This document shows positions 9,218 through 17,730 of a DNA stretch of 64,000 nt, piece after piece. Origin of the DNA: Ignavibacteriales bacterium (GTDB lineage: Bacteria; Bacteroidota; Ignavibacteria; Ignavibacteriales; SURF-24); the NCBI GenBank assembly GCA_026390815.1, contig JAPLFH010000043.1, positions 1-64,000 of the forward strand. Reading direction: 5' to 3'. Made by a program: the position numbers and the translations under genes. The notes under the pieces were generated by a model, which made no database searches, was not told where the DNA came from, and saw only the letters and a list, made by a program, of their open reading frames with translations. Each line of letters starts with the position of its first letter. The stretch's first letter is position 1.

Positions 9218-11233
9218 ATGAAAACGAACATTACAGTTAAACCAAAATACCTGGTATTTATTTCGCTCACTCTGGCTTTCATCCTGGTGATTGTGACATT
9301 CATGGATATTTACCAGGGACAAAAGGATATTTACCAGACTAAGACTGAAGAAGCGGTTTCTTTACTTAGAGCGGTTCAGAAAGCAAGCGAGAATGCCTAT
9401 ATAAGTAATCAGGAAGTTGAGAAACTGATTGCAGACAAATTAATAAACACTTCAAATTTTATTTCCAAATTAGAAGCCCATAAAAAACTTTCTACCACGG
9501 AGTTAAACAGCATTTCAACTTCAACAGAAATTGATCACATCTTTCTCTTTTCTTCAGAAAAAAAGTGGGAAGGATTAAATACCAACACGCATTATTCCGA
9601 ACTAAACATTACTGGTGTTTTATCTGATGAAATAGATTCCTTGATTGCCGGAAAGTATGATTATTTTGTTTCCACATCCATTAATGATATGGAAGACAAA
9701 CAGCATTTCTTGGTAATTCATAAAAGAGAAAGTGGAAAAGGATTTATTGCTGTATCCATCGAAGCAGAACGTCTTCTGGAATTCCGTAAGAAAATTGGCA
9801 TTGGTAAACTCTTCCAAAAAATTGCCGATGAGGAAGATATAAAATATGTTGTAATTCAGGATGAAGAAGGAATAACTACTGCGAGCGGAGGTGTAAAAGA
9901 ATTAAGCTCAATTGCAAAAGATAATTTTCTGGAAGAAATACTATTACAAAAAAAACTTGCAACACGGGAATTATCATATCAGAATGAAAAAATTCTTGAA
10001 GCAGTAAAACCATTTAGAGTGGGAAGCGAAATCCTTGGTGTTATAAGAATTGGTGTTTCACTAAAATCTGTCGATAATTTAATTCATCGTACCGTACTTA
10101 GAAGTGTTATCATTTCAGCTTTTCTTCTCTTAACCGGCGTAATTATAATCATCCTAATTACAAATAATCAGAACTACTCCATCTTAAAGAAAGAGTATCA
10201 AAGAATTCAAACTTACACAGGAAACATTCTTGAAAATATGTCTGATGGTGTTGTAGCGGTGGATTCAAAAGGGAAGATTAATCTGTTTAATAAAGGAGCA
10301 GAAAATATTTTTGAATTATCTGCAGAAGCAATCCTTGGGAAAAAATGTGGTGATGTTATAAATTCTCCTGAAAGTTTAATTGATAAAACGCTGCTTACCT
10401 GGGAACCAATTGATTATTGGGAGCATACTATTACAACAAAAAATGGTAAAGGAATTATTATTGGTGGCAGCACATCAATCATTAAAAACTCTGACGGAAG
10501 TATCAATACAGTAGTTGCAGTTGTTAGAGATTTAACTTCACAAAGAAATACCGAAGAAATTCATAAACGCCAGGAAAAGCTTGCAGCAATGGGAGAACTT
10601 GCCGGAAGCGTTGCTCACGAGATTAAAAATCCATTAAATACAATTGGAATTACGGTCCAAAGATTTGAAAAAGAATTTATTCCAACTAAAGATAAAGATG
10701 AGTATTTAGAATTAGTAAAAACGATGAAATCAGAAGTAAAGCGGGTAAGTGAAATAATAAATCAATTTTTGAAATTTGCAAAGCCTCCAAAAATCCAAAT
10801 GCAAAAAACCAGAATGAAAGAATTCATTTATAATGTTCACAAATCGTTTGAAAGCCAGGCGATTAGCAATAAAGTGAAATATGATTATCATTGTGAAGAT
10901 TTTGAAGCAAGCATAGATCCGGCGCAAATGAAACAAGGTTTGGTGAATCTTATTCAAAACGCTTTTGATGCTGTTATAAGCGGGGGAGAAATAAAATTAG
11001 AATCCTATCAGCAGAATAATAATCTTATTATCAAAGTTATGGATAACGGAAAAGGAATGAGCGATGATGAAATAAGTAAAATCTTCAATTTATATTTTAC
11101 GACAAAATCCAATGGTACTGGGTTAGGTTTAAGTATTGTAAATCAAATTATAACCGAACATAACGGTAACGTTAAAGTCCACAGCAAAATAAATGGTGGA
11201 ACAACATTCACAATAGAGATTCCAATTATATGA
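9218..11233 (+). CDS. Membrane sensor histidine kinase (NtrB/ZraS-like) of a sigma-54 two-component system
   Basis: A 671-residue sensor. TM1 lies at about 11-31 and TM2 at about 296-317; between them is a large extracytoplasmic domain of about 260 residues. PAS follows at about 333-445 (DGVVAVDSKGKINLFNKGAE). HisKA has the phospho-acceptor H467 in AHEIKNPLN. HATPase_c has NAFDAV (N box, about 580), DNGKGM (G1) and GTGLGLS (G2). The stop overlaps the start of the regulator gene by ATGA, so the two are translationally coupled. The large periplasmic domain points to an envelope or external signal, and the location between two secreted-protein genes supports this. Ligand unknown. Confidence 0.92.
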   Translation: MKTNITVKPKYLVFISLTLAFILVIVTFMDIYQGQKDIYQTKTEEAVSLLRAVQKASENAYISNQEVEKLIADKLINTSNFISKLEAHKKLSTTELNSISTSTEIDHIFLFSSEKKWEGLNTNTHYSELNITGVLSDEIDSLIAGKYDYFVSTSINDMEDKQHFLVIHKRESGKGFIAVSIEAERLLEFRKKIGIGKLFQKIADEEDIKYVVIQDEEGITTASGGVKELSSIAKDNFLEEILLQKKLATRELSYQNEKILEAVKPFRVGSEILGVIRIGVSLKSVDNLIHRTVLRSVIISAFLLLTGVIIIILITNNQNYSILKKEYQRIQTYTGNILENMSDGVVAVDSKGKINLFNKGAENIFELSAEAILGKKCGDVINSPESLIDKTLLTWEPIDYWEHTITTKNGKGIIIGGSTSIIKNSDGSINTVVAVVRDLTSQRNTEEIHKRQEKLAAMGELAGSVAHEIKNPLNTIGITVQRFEKEFIPTKDKDEYLELVKTMKSEVKRVSEIINQFLKFAKPPKIQMQKTRMKEFIYNVHKSFESQAISNKVKYDYHCEDFEASIDPAQMKQGLVNLIQNAFDAVISGGEIKLESYQQNNNLIIKVMDNGKGMSDDEISKIFNLYFTTKSNGTGLGLSIVNQIITEHNGNVKVHSKINGGTTFTIEIPII

Positions 11234-12579
11234 ACGTTTCAATTTTAATAATCGATGATGAAAAACCGCAGCGCGATTCGCTTGGTGGATATTTTAAGAA
11301 GAAAGCCTTCGAAGTGTTTCTTGCTGATTCCGGTAAAAATGGAATAGAGAAAGCAAAAGAAAACCTGGTTGATATTGTTCTTACCGATTATAAAATGCCT
11401 GATATGACCGGACTAGAAGTTCTTTTAGAGTTGAAGAAAATAAATCCCGAGATAGTTGTAATTATGATGACAGCATATGGAAATATTGAAACTGCTGTTG
11501 AAGCAATGAAAGCAGGGGCATATAACTACTCACAAAAACCTGTGAATCTTGATGAGCTTGATATTCTAATTGAACGGGCTATTCTTCAAAAACAAATTAT
11601 TTCTGAAAATAAAAAATTGAAAGACGAGTTGAAAATCAAGTTCAACTTTAGCAATATCATTTATCAAAGCAAAGAACTGGAGGAAGCACTAAACATTGCC
11701 GGAAGAGTTGCAAAGAGCAATGCACCGGTTTTAATCAGAGGTGAAAGTGGAACGGGAAAAGAATTATTTGCTAAAGCAACCCATTTTGCCAGCGATAGAA
11801 AAGATGATCCGTTTGTAACTATAAATTGTGCGGCTTTACCAGAAACACTTTTGGAAAGTGAGATGTTTGGTTATGAAAGGGGAGCATTTACCGGTGCAGA
11901 TCAAAAAAGAATTGGACGGTTTGAAGAAGCAAAGAACGGAACAATCTTTATAGATGAAGTTGGCGATATTCCACCAGCAATACAGGTAAAGCTTTTAAGA
12001 GTTCTCCAAAGCGGTGAATTTTCAAGGCTCGGTTCCAACCAGGTTATTAAGACAAATGCAAGAATTATTACTGCAACAAATCGTAATCTGGAAGAATTGA
12101 TAAAGCAAAACATTTTCCGTGAAGATTTTTATTATAGAATAAATGTTGTTTCAATTAACATTCCTCCTTTACGAGAAAGAAAAAGCGACATACCGCTTCT
12201 TGTTGATTATTTCATTAGTCGGTTTGATTGCCCAGCTAAGCAATTATCAAAGGAAGTTTTAGATGTCCTTATGAAGTATGATTATCCTGGAAATGTAAGA
12301 GAATTAGAAAACATCGTTCAGCGCGCGTGTGTTCTTTCACGAAGTGATCTGATTACTACAAATGATTTACCACTAAATGTTAAAACTTTGAAGACAGAAA
12401 ATAATCAAGGTGGTTTTCAGCCGCGTATTGATGATTTAAATGTTCAACTAGAAAATATGGAAAAGGAAATAATTCAGTTGGCATTAAAAGAAACTAATGG
12501 CAATCAGTCCAAGGCAGCTAAATTGTTAAATATTTCCGAAAGAAACTTAAGATATAAACTTGAAAAGTTAAAAAGTTAA
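11230..12579 (+). CDS. Sigma-54-dependent response regulator (NtrC/ZraR/AtoC-like)
   Basis: A 449-residue three-domain regulator. The receiver (1-120) has the phospho-acceptor D53 in LTDYKMPD. The AAA+ domain (about 135-370) has Walker A GESGTGKE (171-178), the sigma-54 contact loop GAFTGA (218-223) and Walker B with D242-E243 in IFIDEVGD. A Fis-type helix-turn-helix ends the protein (about 408-447; GNQSKAAKLLNISERNLRYKL). The intact GAFTGA means it should drive transcription from -24/-12 promoters, and such elements lie upstream of both flanking small-protein genes. It overlaps the kinase gene by 4 nt. Confidence 0.95.
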   Translation: MNVSILIIDDEKPQRDSLGGYFKKKAFEVFLADSGKNGIEKAKENLVDIVLTDYKMPDMTGLEVLLELKKINPEIVVIMMTAYGNIETAVEAMKAGAYNYSQKPVNLDELDILIERAILQKQIISENKKLKDELKIKFNFSNIIYQSKELEEALNIAGRVAKSNAPVLIRGESGTGKELFAKATHFASDRKDDPFVTINCAALPETLLESEMFGYERGAFTGADQKRIGRFEEAKNGTIFIDEVGDIPPAIQVKLLRVLQSGEFSRLGSNQVIKTNARIITATNRNLEELIKQNIFREDFYYRINVVSINIPPLRERKSDIPLLVDYFISRFDCPAKQLSKEVLDVLMKYDYPGNVRELENIVQRACVLSRSDLITTNDLPLNVKTLKTENNQGGFQPRIDDLNVQLENMEKEIIQLALKETNGNQSKAAKLLNISERNLRYKLEKLKS

Positions 12580-12587
12580 AAAATCCT

Positions 12588-12627
12588 TTCGACTTTTTTG
12601 TCGTGAGCATTCGGTAAATTCGTCTAT
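12588..12627. promoter_or_regulatory. Second pair of TTCGAC-type inverted repeats (likely activator sites)
   Basis: TTCGAC-N6-GTCGTG spans 12588-12605 and TTCGGT-N6-GTCTAT spans 12610-12627. The two are 22 bp apart, the same spacing as at 9065-9104. They lie about 75-110 bp upstream of the predicted sigma-54 start at about 12700. The first repeat could also fold as a 4-bp hairpin after the regulator stop codon, so a weak terminator role is an alternative. Confidence 0.55.
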
Positions 12628-12674
12628 ACTAAAAATGGAAACAGCCAAAATTCATTATAATCAATTTATTTTTC

Positions 12675-12690
12675 TGGCACTTTTGTTGGC
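12675..12690 (+). promoter_or_regulatory. Candidate sigma-54 promoter for the second DGDG-loop protein operon
   Basis: TGGCACT-TTTG-TTGGC matches the -24 box fully and the -12 box except for C to G at one position, with correct spacing. The start of transcription would be near 12700, immediately at the GAGG ribosome binding site (12701-12704) of the gene starting at 12712, giving a very short leader. Confidence 0.5.
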
Positions 12691-12711
12691 TTAATAAATC
12701 GAGGTAAAAAA

Positions 12712-13047
12712 ATGAAAACATTTTACAAAATATTATTCCTTTTAGTTTTTTCTGTTGCAGTCATTAATGCTCAGGAAAAATCTTTACCGAAAAAAGATGG
12801 AGAAGCTAAAAATAATGAAGAAGGAAAGACTGAGATAATCAAGAAAGAAAATCCAGACCAGCAAAAATTTATTGATGAAAATGGTGACGGAATTAATGAT
12901 ACTAAACAGGGTAAAGGCATGAAAAAGAGGAGGGGTAAAACAGATACGTTTGTTGATAAAGATGGTGACGGTATAAATGATAATCGCTGCCAGGGAATGG
13001 GTTGGGGGAAAGGAAAACAAAAAGGTTTTGGTAAACATCCAAGGTGA
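12712..13047 (+). CDS. Small secreted DGDG-loop protein, paralogue of the 160-aa protein
   Basis: 111 residues with a signal peptide (1-20, ending VINAQ). A charged linker (about 25-50) is followed by two Asp loops, FIDENGDGIND (53-63) and FVDKDGDGIND (80-90), of the same type as in the 160-residue protein across the kinase/regulator genes. The tail (93-111) is Gly/Lys/Met-rich with a single Cys93 and ends GKHPR. GAGG lies 7 nt before the ATG. It sits downstream of the candidate sigma-54 promoter and activator sites and is followed 4 nt later by the barrel-protein gene. Ca2+ binding is the likely property; function is unknown. Confidence 0.75.
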   Translation: MKTFYKILFLLVFSVAVINAQEKSLPKKDGEAKNNEEGKTEIIKKENPDQQKFIDENGDGINDTKQGKGMKKRRGKTDTFVDKDGDGINDNRCQGMGWGKGKQKGFGKHPR

Positions 13048-13051
13048 AAAT

Positions 13052-14218
13052 TTGAAAAATATTAATAAATTATTTCTTTCGATTCAATTATTAAGTTTAA
13101 TCTTAATAAGTAATTCCACATTTATTCATGCTCAATTCTCAGGATCCGTTAATTATTCATTGCTTTATGATAACAATCCGTTTAAACAGCAGGTTGGCAG
13201 CGAAGAGTTTGTAAATTCAGTATCTACTTATTTAAGCTATCAGCCATTTGATAAAGAATTCTATTTATTTTATTCTGCTAATCTTAATGCATTCCAAAAT
13301 ATTAGCGATAGATTCTACCAGTATCATTCATTAGGAACAAACTACAGTTTTGTTTTGGGTGATGGTGAAGCCGATAATATTTTTATGGGTGCTGGTTATA
13401 ATTTGAAAAGAGGAACTTTGGACTATAGTATTTATGATTATAATCAGTTCACTGCTTACATTAACGGAAAAATTTCGATTGCAGAAAATATTATTGGAAG
13501 CGCCGGGTATAAGTTGACTACAAAAAATTATCCTTCACTTTATGATTTAACTCATTTCGAAAATCTATTCTTCGGACAAGTTTCAACTTTCTTTGAAACT
13601 AAAACCGGATTATTTCTGGATGTAGCTTTAGGAAATAAAAATTATTCAATGGTTGAAACTGTTGGATCTACAATGGGTGGCAAAGGAATGGGTATGGGGA
13701 AAGGTGCAGCAATGAACATTATACGGAATGAAAGTAATGTGAACATAACTCAGCTTAGATCTTCATTAAAAATTTCACAGTCGATTTTTGAAAATACTGG
13801 GATTGCCGCGTATTACCTGAACAGAACTAATTTAAATAATTCTGGGCAAAATTTGCAATCAACTGATTTTATTTACTCTGATGATCAGGATCTTTGGGAT
13901 GATCCCTATGGATTCCAGAGTAACGAATATGGTGCAGAACTTACTCAGAAGCTGCCACTTGATTTTACTTTAAAAATTAATGGAAGCTACTCACGAAGGC
14001 ATTTTACATCCAATCTTGCAGATACATTGAATTTGACGCAACGAATTGATGGAAAGACTGAAATGTGGTTTGGTGTTTCAAAAATTTTCAATTCTGTACC
14101 ATTATTTAAATCATTAGAAATAACAGCGGAATATATGTTGATCAATAACGATTCTAATATGTCTTTATTTAATTATAAAAATAAGATGGCTCAGTTTGGA
14201 TTTCAGTTGGAGTTATAG
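13052..14218 (+). CDS. Outer-membrane beta-barrel-like protein co-transcribed with the DGDG-loop protein
   Basis: I place the start at the TTG at 13052 (388 residues). AAGG lies 7 nt upstream and the first residues form a clean signal peptide (NKLFLSIQLLSLILISNS, ending FIHAQ). An upstream in-frame ATG at 12977 would bury it inside the previous gene. The mature protein is alternating aromatic/polar strands (for example FYLFYSANLNAFQ) ending QFGFQLEL, with no catalytic motif, which suits an outer-membrane barrel of about 14-18 strands. A loop at about 208-221 is Gly/Met/Lys-rich (MGGKGMGMGKGAAM), echoing the tails of the two DGDG-loop proteins. Its function may be linked to them; substrate unknown. 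Confidence 0.65.
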   Translation: MKNINKLFLSIQLLSLILISNSTFIHAQFSGSVNYSLLYDNNPFKQQVGSEEFVNSVSTYLSYQPFDKEFYLFYSANLNAFQNISDRFYQYHSLGTNYSFVLGDGEADNIFMGAGYNLKRGTLDYSIYDYNQFTAYINGKISIAENIIGSAGYKLTTKNYPSLYDLTHFENLFFGQVSTFFETKTGLFLDVALGNKNYSMVETVGSTMGGKGMGMGKGAAMNIIRNESNVNITQLRSSLKISQSIFENTGIAAYYLNRTNLNNSGQNLQSTDFIYSDDQDLWDDPYGFQSNEYGAELTQKLPLDFTLKINGSYSRRHFTSNLADTLNLTQRIDGKTEMWFGVSKIFNSVPLFKSLEITAEYMLINNDSNMSLFNYKNKMAQFGFQLEL

Positions 14219-14252
14219 GATTTAACTTCTCATTCATATTTTTCGGTAAGTA

Positions 14253-14726
14253 TTATTTAGTATTCAAATACATCTTTACCCAGCTAAGATCGTAGCAAAG
14301 ATCATTAAGGCTGCTAATTGAAGTGTGGGTTAGAGCAAAATACTTTTCCTCAAAAATTTTTTTATAAAACTCGCTTCCATCTTTCAGCAATTCTTTTAAA
14401 TTATTTTTAAGCTGCTCTACATTTTCGGAATATTCTTTTGAGTATTTTTCAAAAATCTCTTTATTAACTGCACTATCGCCACGCTGGATGATATTGAATA
14501 ATCCCTGAAGATATTTAGCTGTGAAGGCGGCTTTCTCTAACAAATCAATTTTATTATTCTTAAAACTGATTTCTATAAGTCTAACCAAATCTTCTTTCTG
14601 CTTTAATTTGGAATTGGAAAACTTTTCCACTTCTCCAAAAAATTCTGTTGGGTTTGTAATTTCAGGATTTTTTATAATTCTACGTTCTACATTCATCACT
14701 CTCAGTTTTCCTCTTCGTCTCCCCAA
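14253..14726 (-). CDS. Hypothetical helical protein downstream of an O-methyltransferase
   Basis: Up to 157 residues from a TTG at 14726; an ATG at 14696 (147 residues) is an alternative and removes the Arg-rich leader (GRRRGKLRV). The protein is almost wholly helical and charged, with no signal peptide or Cys motif, for example EKFSNSKLKQKEDLVRLIE and KEYSENVEQLKNNLKELL. It follows the methyltransferase gene by 22 bp on the same strand, so it is probably in its operon. I do not recognise a family. Confidence 0.55.
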   Translation of the reverse strand: MGRRRGKLRVMNVERRIIKNPEITNPTEFFGEVEKFSNSKLKQKEDLVRLIEISFKNNKIDLLEKAAFTAKYLQGLFNIIQRGDSAVNKEIFEKYSKEYSENVEQLKNNLKELLKDGSEFYKKIFEEKYFALTHTSISSLNDLCYDLSWVKMYLNTK

Positions 14727-14748
14727 CTAAAGTTTTGCTTTCTTGATC

Positions 14749-15393
14749 CTATTTAATTTTTATTCCCAAACCAATGCCATCACCAACAGGAATTATGGTG
14801 GTTTTCAGATTTGGTTGATTCATAAACATCTTATTAAATTCCCGTATATGACCAGTTGAGTTTTTATAACTTGCTGGAACACGTGGTGAAGCCGTTAAAC
14901 CATGCCAAAGTAAGTTATCGATAAAAATTACGCCATTCTTTCTCAACAGGATAATTGCAAAATCAAAAAGCCGCTGGTAATCTTCTTTATCAGCATCTAA
15001 AAAAATAAAATCAAATTTTTTCCCAAGCTTTGGAAGAATTGTTAGAGCATTACCTTCAATTAAATTTATCTTTTCCTCCAAACCGGACTTAGCAATATTC
15101 TCTTTTGCAAGAGTTGCGTTATCTTTGCTTAATTCAATTGTATAAACTATTCCTTTCTTCCGCAGGTTCCTTGCAATGCGTATTGATGAATATGCTATTG
15201 CCGTTCCAATTTCCAAAACCCTTTTAGGATTATGAATTTGAATTAACTGTTCCAGGAAATCTGCGGCTTGCCAATCGAGAATTGGAATTTTCTTTACCTT
15301 TGCAAAATCCTCCATTTCCAGAATTAAAGAGTTTTCTTCTTTTCTTAGATTTTCTAGATACAACTGCTGTACAGGAAATAGAATTTTGTTCAC
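14749..15393 (-). CDS. SAM-dependent O-methyltransferase, YrrM/TrmR-like
   Basis: 214 residues of the class I methyltransferase family 3 type. Motif I is VLEIGTAIAYSSI (about 60-72). The acidic ribose contact is YTIELS, and the metal/substrate segment DFIFLDADKEDYQ (about 130-142) is diagnostic for this family. FIDNLLWHG follows. In bacteria these enzymes include TrmR, which methylates 5-hydroxyuridine in tRNA, as well as catechol-type O-methyltransferases. Without a trhO/trhP neighbour the exact substrate remains open. Confidence 0.85.
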   Translation of the reverse strand: MNKILFPVQQLYLENLRKEENSLILEMEDFAKVKKIPILDWQAADFLEQLIQIHNPKRVLEIGTAIAYSSIRIARNLRKKGIVYTIELSKDNATLAKENIAKSGLEEKINLIEGNALTILPKLGKKFDFIFLDADKEDYQRLFDFAIILLRKNGVIFIDNLLWHGLTASPRVPASYKNSTGHIREFNKMFMNQPNLKTTIIPVGDGIGLGIKIK

Positions 15394-15478
15394 ATTTTTC
15401 TCCGTTCTTATTAAAACAAACTTAACAGGAATCCTGACATTAATGAATATGGTATTGGTTAATTTAAGTTAGGAGCAA

Positions 15479-17473
15479 TTATTTTAAAAGGACCATTTTT
15501 TTACTCAATACATTTCCATCTATTTTCAAAACATAAAAATACACGCCACTGCTCAATCCATCTCCATCAAAAACAACAACATAACTTCCTGGATGTTTCT
15601 CTTCATTTACTAATGATGTTACCTCTCTTCCCAATAAATCGTAAACCTTTAGCATAACAAAAGTCCCTCCTTGGGAGGGATTTAGGGAGGCTGGTATTTG
15701 GTAACGTATTTTAGTTGTATTGTTAAATGGATTGGGATAATTATCGCTTAAAGTGTAATCAACCGCTGGTGTGGAAGAATTTCCACCATAAACTATATCC
15801 TTGCTTCCAAATGAAAAATTAAAATATTTATTTGATGCCGGATCTTGGTAGGAATTTAAATTATCGGTGTATGTAAAGTAGAAATCTATTTTATCTCCAT
15901 TGTTGTAATCGGGGAATTGAAATGAAAAAATATTGTCTCCAATAGAAATTAGATTTTCAACAATAAAAGCTGCTCCATTAACTGAGTAATGAATTTTACA
16001 ATCTGAACTTGTAATTTCATTCTTTGCAAACAACTTTTTATGAACCTGGTATTTTTCACTTTCGATTTCGATTGATGGATAATAAACTTCAATCGCTTTT
16101 TCTGCTGATAATAAACCATAACCTCTGTCATTATCCGGGGAATTATAATTATCGCCGGACTGCTGCAAAATTTTTCTTACTTCAACATTTGAAAGATTGT
16201 GATTAAGTGATAATAGTAATCCTGCGATTCCACTTACGATTGGACTTGCTGATGAAGTTCCTTGTCCATAAGAATAATCATTTTTAGTATGTGCGGATGC
16301 ACCATAAACGTGAACTCCCTGAGCTAAAACATCAGGTTTTATTCTTCCGTCATAAGTTGGACCTCTGCTGCTAAATGGAGCAACCTGATTTAACGTATTA
16401 ACTGCACCAACTGCAATTGTATTAAATCCATCGGCTGGAGCTATAATGTAGTGCCACGATTTATCCCCTTCATTACCAGCAGAATTTACTGCAACCACTC
16501 CTCTCTGGAATGCCAGCTCCGCAGCTTTTGTAACGATAGCAGTTTTGCCATCCATATCCTTGTATGTGTAATCCGTTTGTCCAGTATCAAATTCATTATA
16601 ACCTAAAGAGCTGCCGGTAATATCTACTCCTAATCCTTCCATCCATTCCAAAGCAGCGGCATAATTATCTTCTTCAACATGTTTTTCGCTTCCAATGTTT
16701 TCTGTTTTAGCAAGAAGAAAACTTGCTTTATATGCAGGTCCAATTATTTCCCCGGGTTTATATCCTCCAATTAATGATAAAACATAAGTTCCATGTCCAT
16801 CTTGTCCGGGTACATCATTGGGCTCGTTGGCAGTATTATTATCATTAAAAACAAAATCGTGTTCTGCAACTATTTTAATTTCTTGCAAAGATTCTGGAGT
16901 TTTCAAATCAAAACCGGAATCGAGTAAGCCAATTAAAACACCTTCGCCATTAATTCCTTTGTCGTGAACCTGAGGAATATCTGATTGAGCATACTGAGTA
17001 ATTGAAGGTCCATAATCGAGTGTGGTTGTTTTGGCAAAAATATTTTCAGATGGCAAATTTTTATTAAGTTCATCCCGATTTTTATAAACAATCGATTTTA
17101 CCTTTTCAATTTTATCAACAAAATTAAGTGCTTTTATTTTTTCTATTTGATCCAGTGAAAGAAAAGCTGTTACAGCATTAAACCATTTTAGCTGGTTGCA
17201 AATTTTAATTCCAAGACTAATAATTTTCTGAACATAATCTTCTTTGATTGGCAAATCTTCGAATGTAATTAAAGCATCATCATCTAATGTTTTTTCCCTC
17301 CGCTCAATACTTTTTTTTGATAACTGGTTAATTGCATCAGAATAAACCTGGGAAGTTTTGGATAAAACTTCATTCTGCTTTATCCCTTTATCTTTGAAAT
17401 AAATAAAATATTTATCCTGGGCAAGGAGAGATAAACTACATAAAATAGTTAGCACTATTATTTTGGAAAACAT
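15479..17473 (-). CDS. Secreted subtilisin-like (S8) serine protease with T9SS sorting domain
   Basis: 664 residues. Signal peptide 1-18 (LCSLSLLAQ), then a propeptide-like segment (about 20-145), then the S8 domain with the triad D185 (GLLDSGFDL), H227 (DGHGTYV) and S407 (GTSSASP). The oxyanion Asn is in NSAGNEGD. An approximately 100-residue beta domain and a T9SS type A sorting domain (from NYPNPFNNTTKIRY to KKMVLLK) complete it. The sorting domain carries an extra segment, SLNPSQGGTF, encoded by a palindromic repeat (see the repeat at 15661). Expected role is extracellular protein degradation. Confidence 0.9.
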   Translation of the reverse strand: MFSKIIVLTILCSLSLLAQDKYFIYFKDKGIKQNEVLSKTSQVYSDAINQLSKKSIERREKTLDDDALITFEDLPIKEDYVQKIISLGIKICNQLKWFNAVTAFLSLDQIEKIKALNFVDKIEKVKSIVYKNRDELNKNLPSENIFAKTTTLDYGPSITQYAQSDIPQVHDKGINGEGVLIGLLDSGFDLKTPESLQEIKIVAEHDFVFNDNNTANEPNDVPGQDGHGTYVLSLIGGYKPGEIIGPAYKASFLLAKTENIGSEKHVEEDNYAAALEWMEGLGVDITGSSLGYNEFDTGQTDYTYKDMDGKTAIVTKAAELAFQRGVVAVNSAGNEGDKSWHYIIAPADGFNTIAVGAVNTLNQVAPFSSRGPTYDGRIKPDVLAQGVHVYGASAHTKNDYSYGQGTSSASPIVSGIAGLLLSLNHNLSNVEVRKILQQSGDNYNSPDNDRGYGLLSAEKAIEVYYPSIEIESEKYQVHKKLFAKNEITSSDCKIHYSVNGAAFIVENLISIGDNIFSFQFPDYNNGDKIDFYFTYTDNLNSYQDPASNKYFNFSFGSKDIVYGGNSSTPAVDYTLSDNYPNPFNNTTKIRYQIPASLNPSQGGTFVMLKVYDLLGREVTSLVNEEKHPGSYVVVFDGDGLSSGVYFYVLKIDGNVLSKKMVLLK
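15661..15692. repeat. Palindromic repeat lying in-frame within the protease sorting domain
   Basis: TCCCTCC-TTG-GGAGGGA (15664-15680) is a perfect 7-bp inverted repeat, followed by TTTAGGGAGG, a further partial copy. It encodes SLNPSQGGTF between the conserved IRYQIPA and VMLKVYDLLG parts of the T9SS domain, where other sorting domains in this window go directly from strand to strand. It therefore looks like an inserted element that kept the frame. Confidence 0.6.
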
Positions 17474-17700
17474 TTACAATCCATTATTGACACTTATAAT
17501 TTAAGATTTGCTTAATTACAGTGCAACGGAATAAAATTATTTTATGACGACTTAAAAATCAATTCTTAATTCAAATCACGATCCAAAAATAAGTTGAAAA
17601 CTAATCGTACAGACGGGATTACACAGGAAGGAAGATGTTAGATTAGAATCATAATGAATAATTAATCAATGGAAATTTATATTTTGAGCAGGATATTGTT

Positions 17701-17709
17701 TATCTTTGC
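17701..17709 (+). promoter_or_regulatory. Candidate Bacteroidetes-type -7 element before the FG-GAP gene
   Basis: TATCTTTGC matches the TAnnTTTG -7 box of Bacteroidetes sigma factors and lies 22 bp before the ATG at 17731. No TTTG -33 box is found at the expected 19-bp spacing (one lies closer, 17683-17686), so the call is weak. Confidence 0.3.
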
Positions 17710-17730
17710 ACAAAAAAAACCGAGAGATCA

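Noticed and set aside
12588-12605. Intrinsic terminator of the response-regulator gene
   Set aside because: The stem is only 4 bp; the same motif, in the same paired spacing, occurs where no gene ends (9065), so a protein-binding site is the better reading.
12977-13051. ATG start at 12977 for the barrel-protein gene
   Set aside because: It lies inside the preceding gene and would add 25 polar residues before a perfect signal peptide; the TTG at 13052 has its own AAGG.
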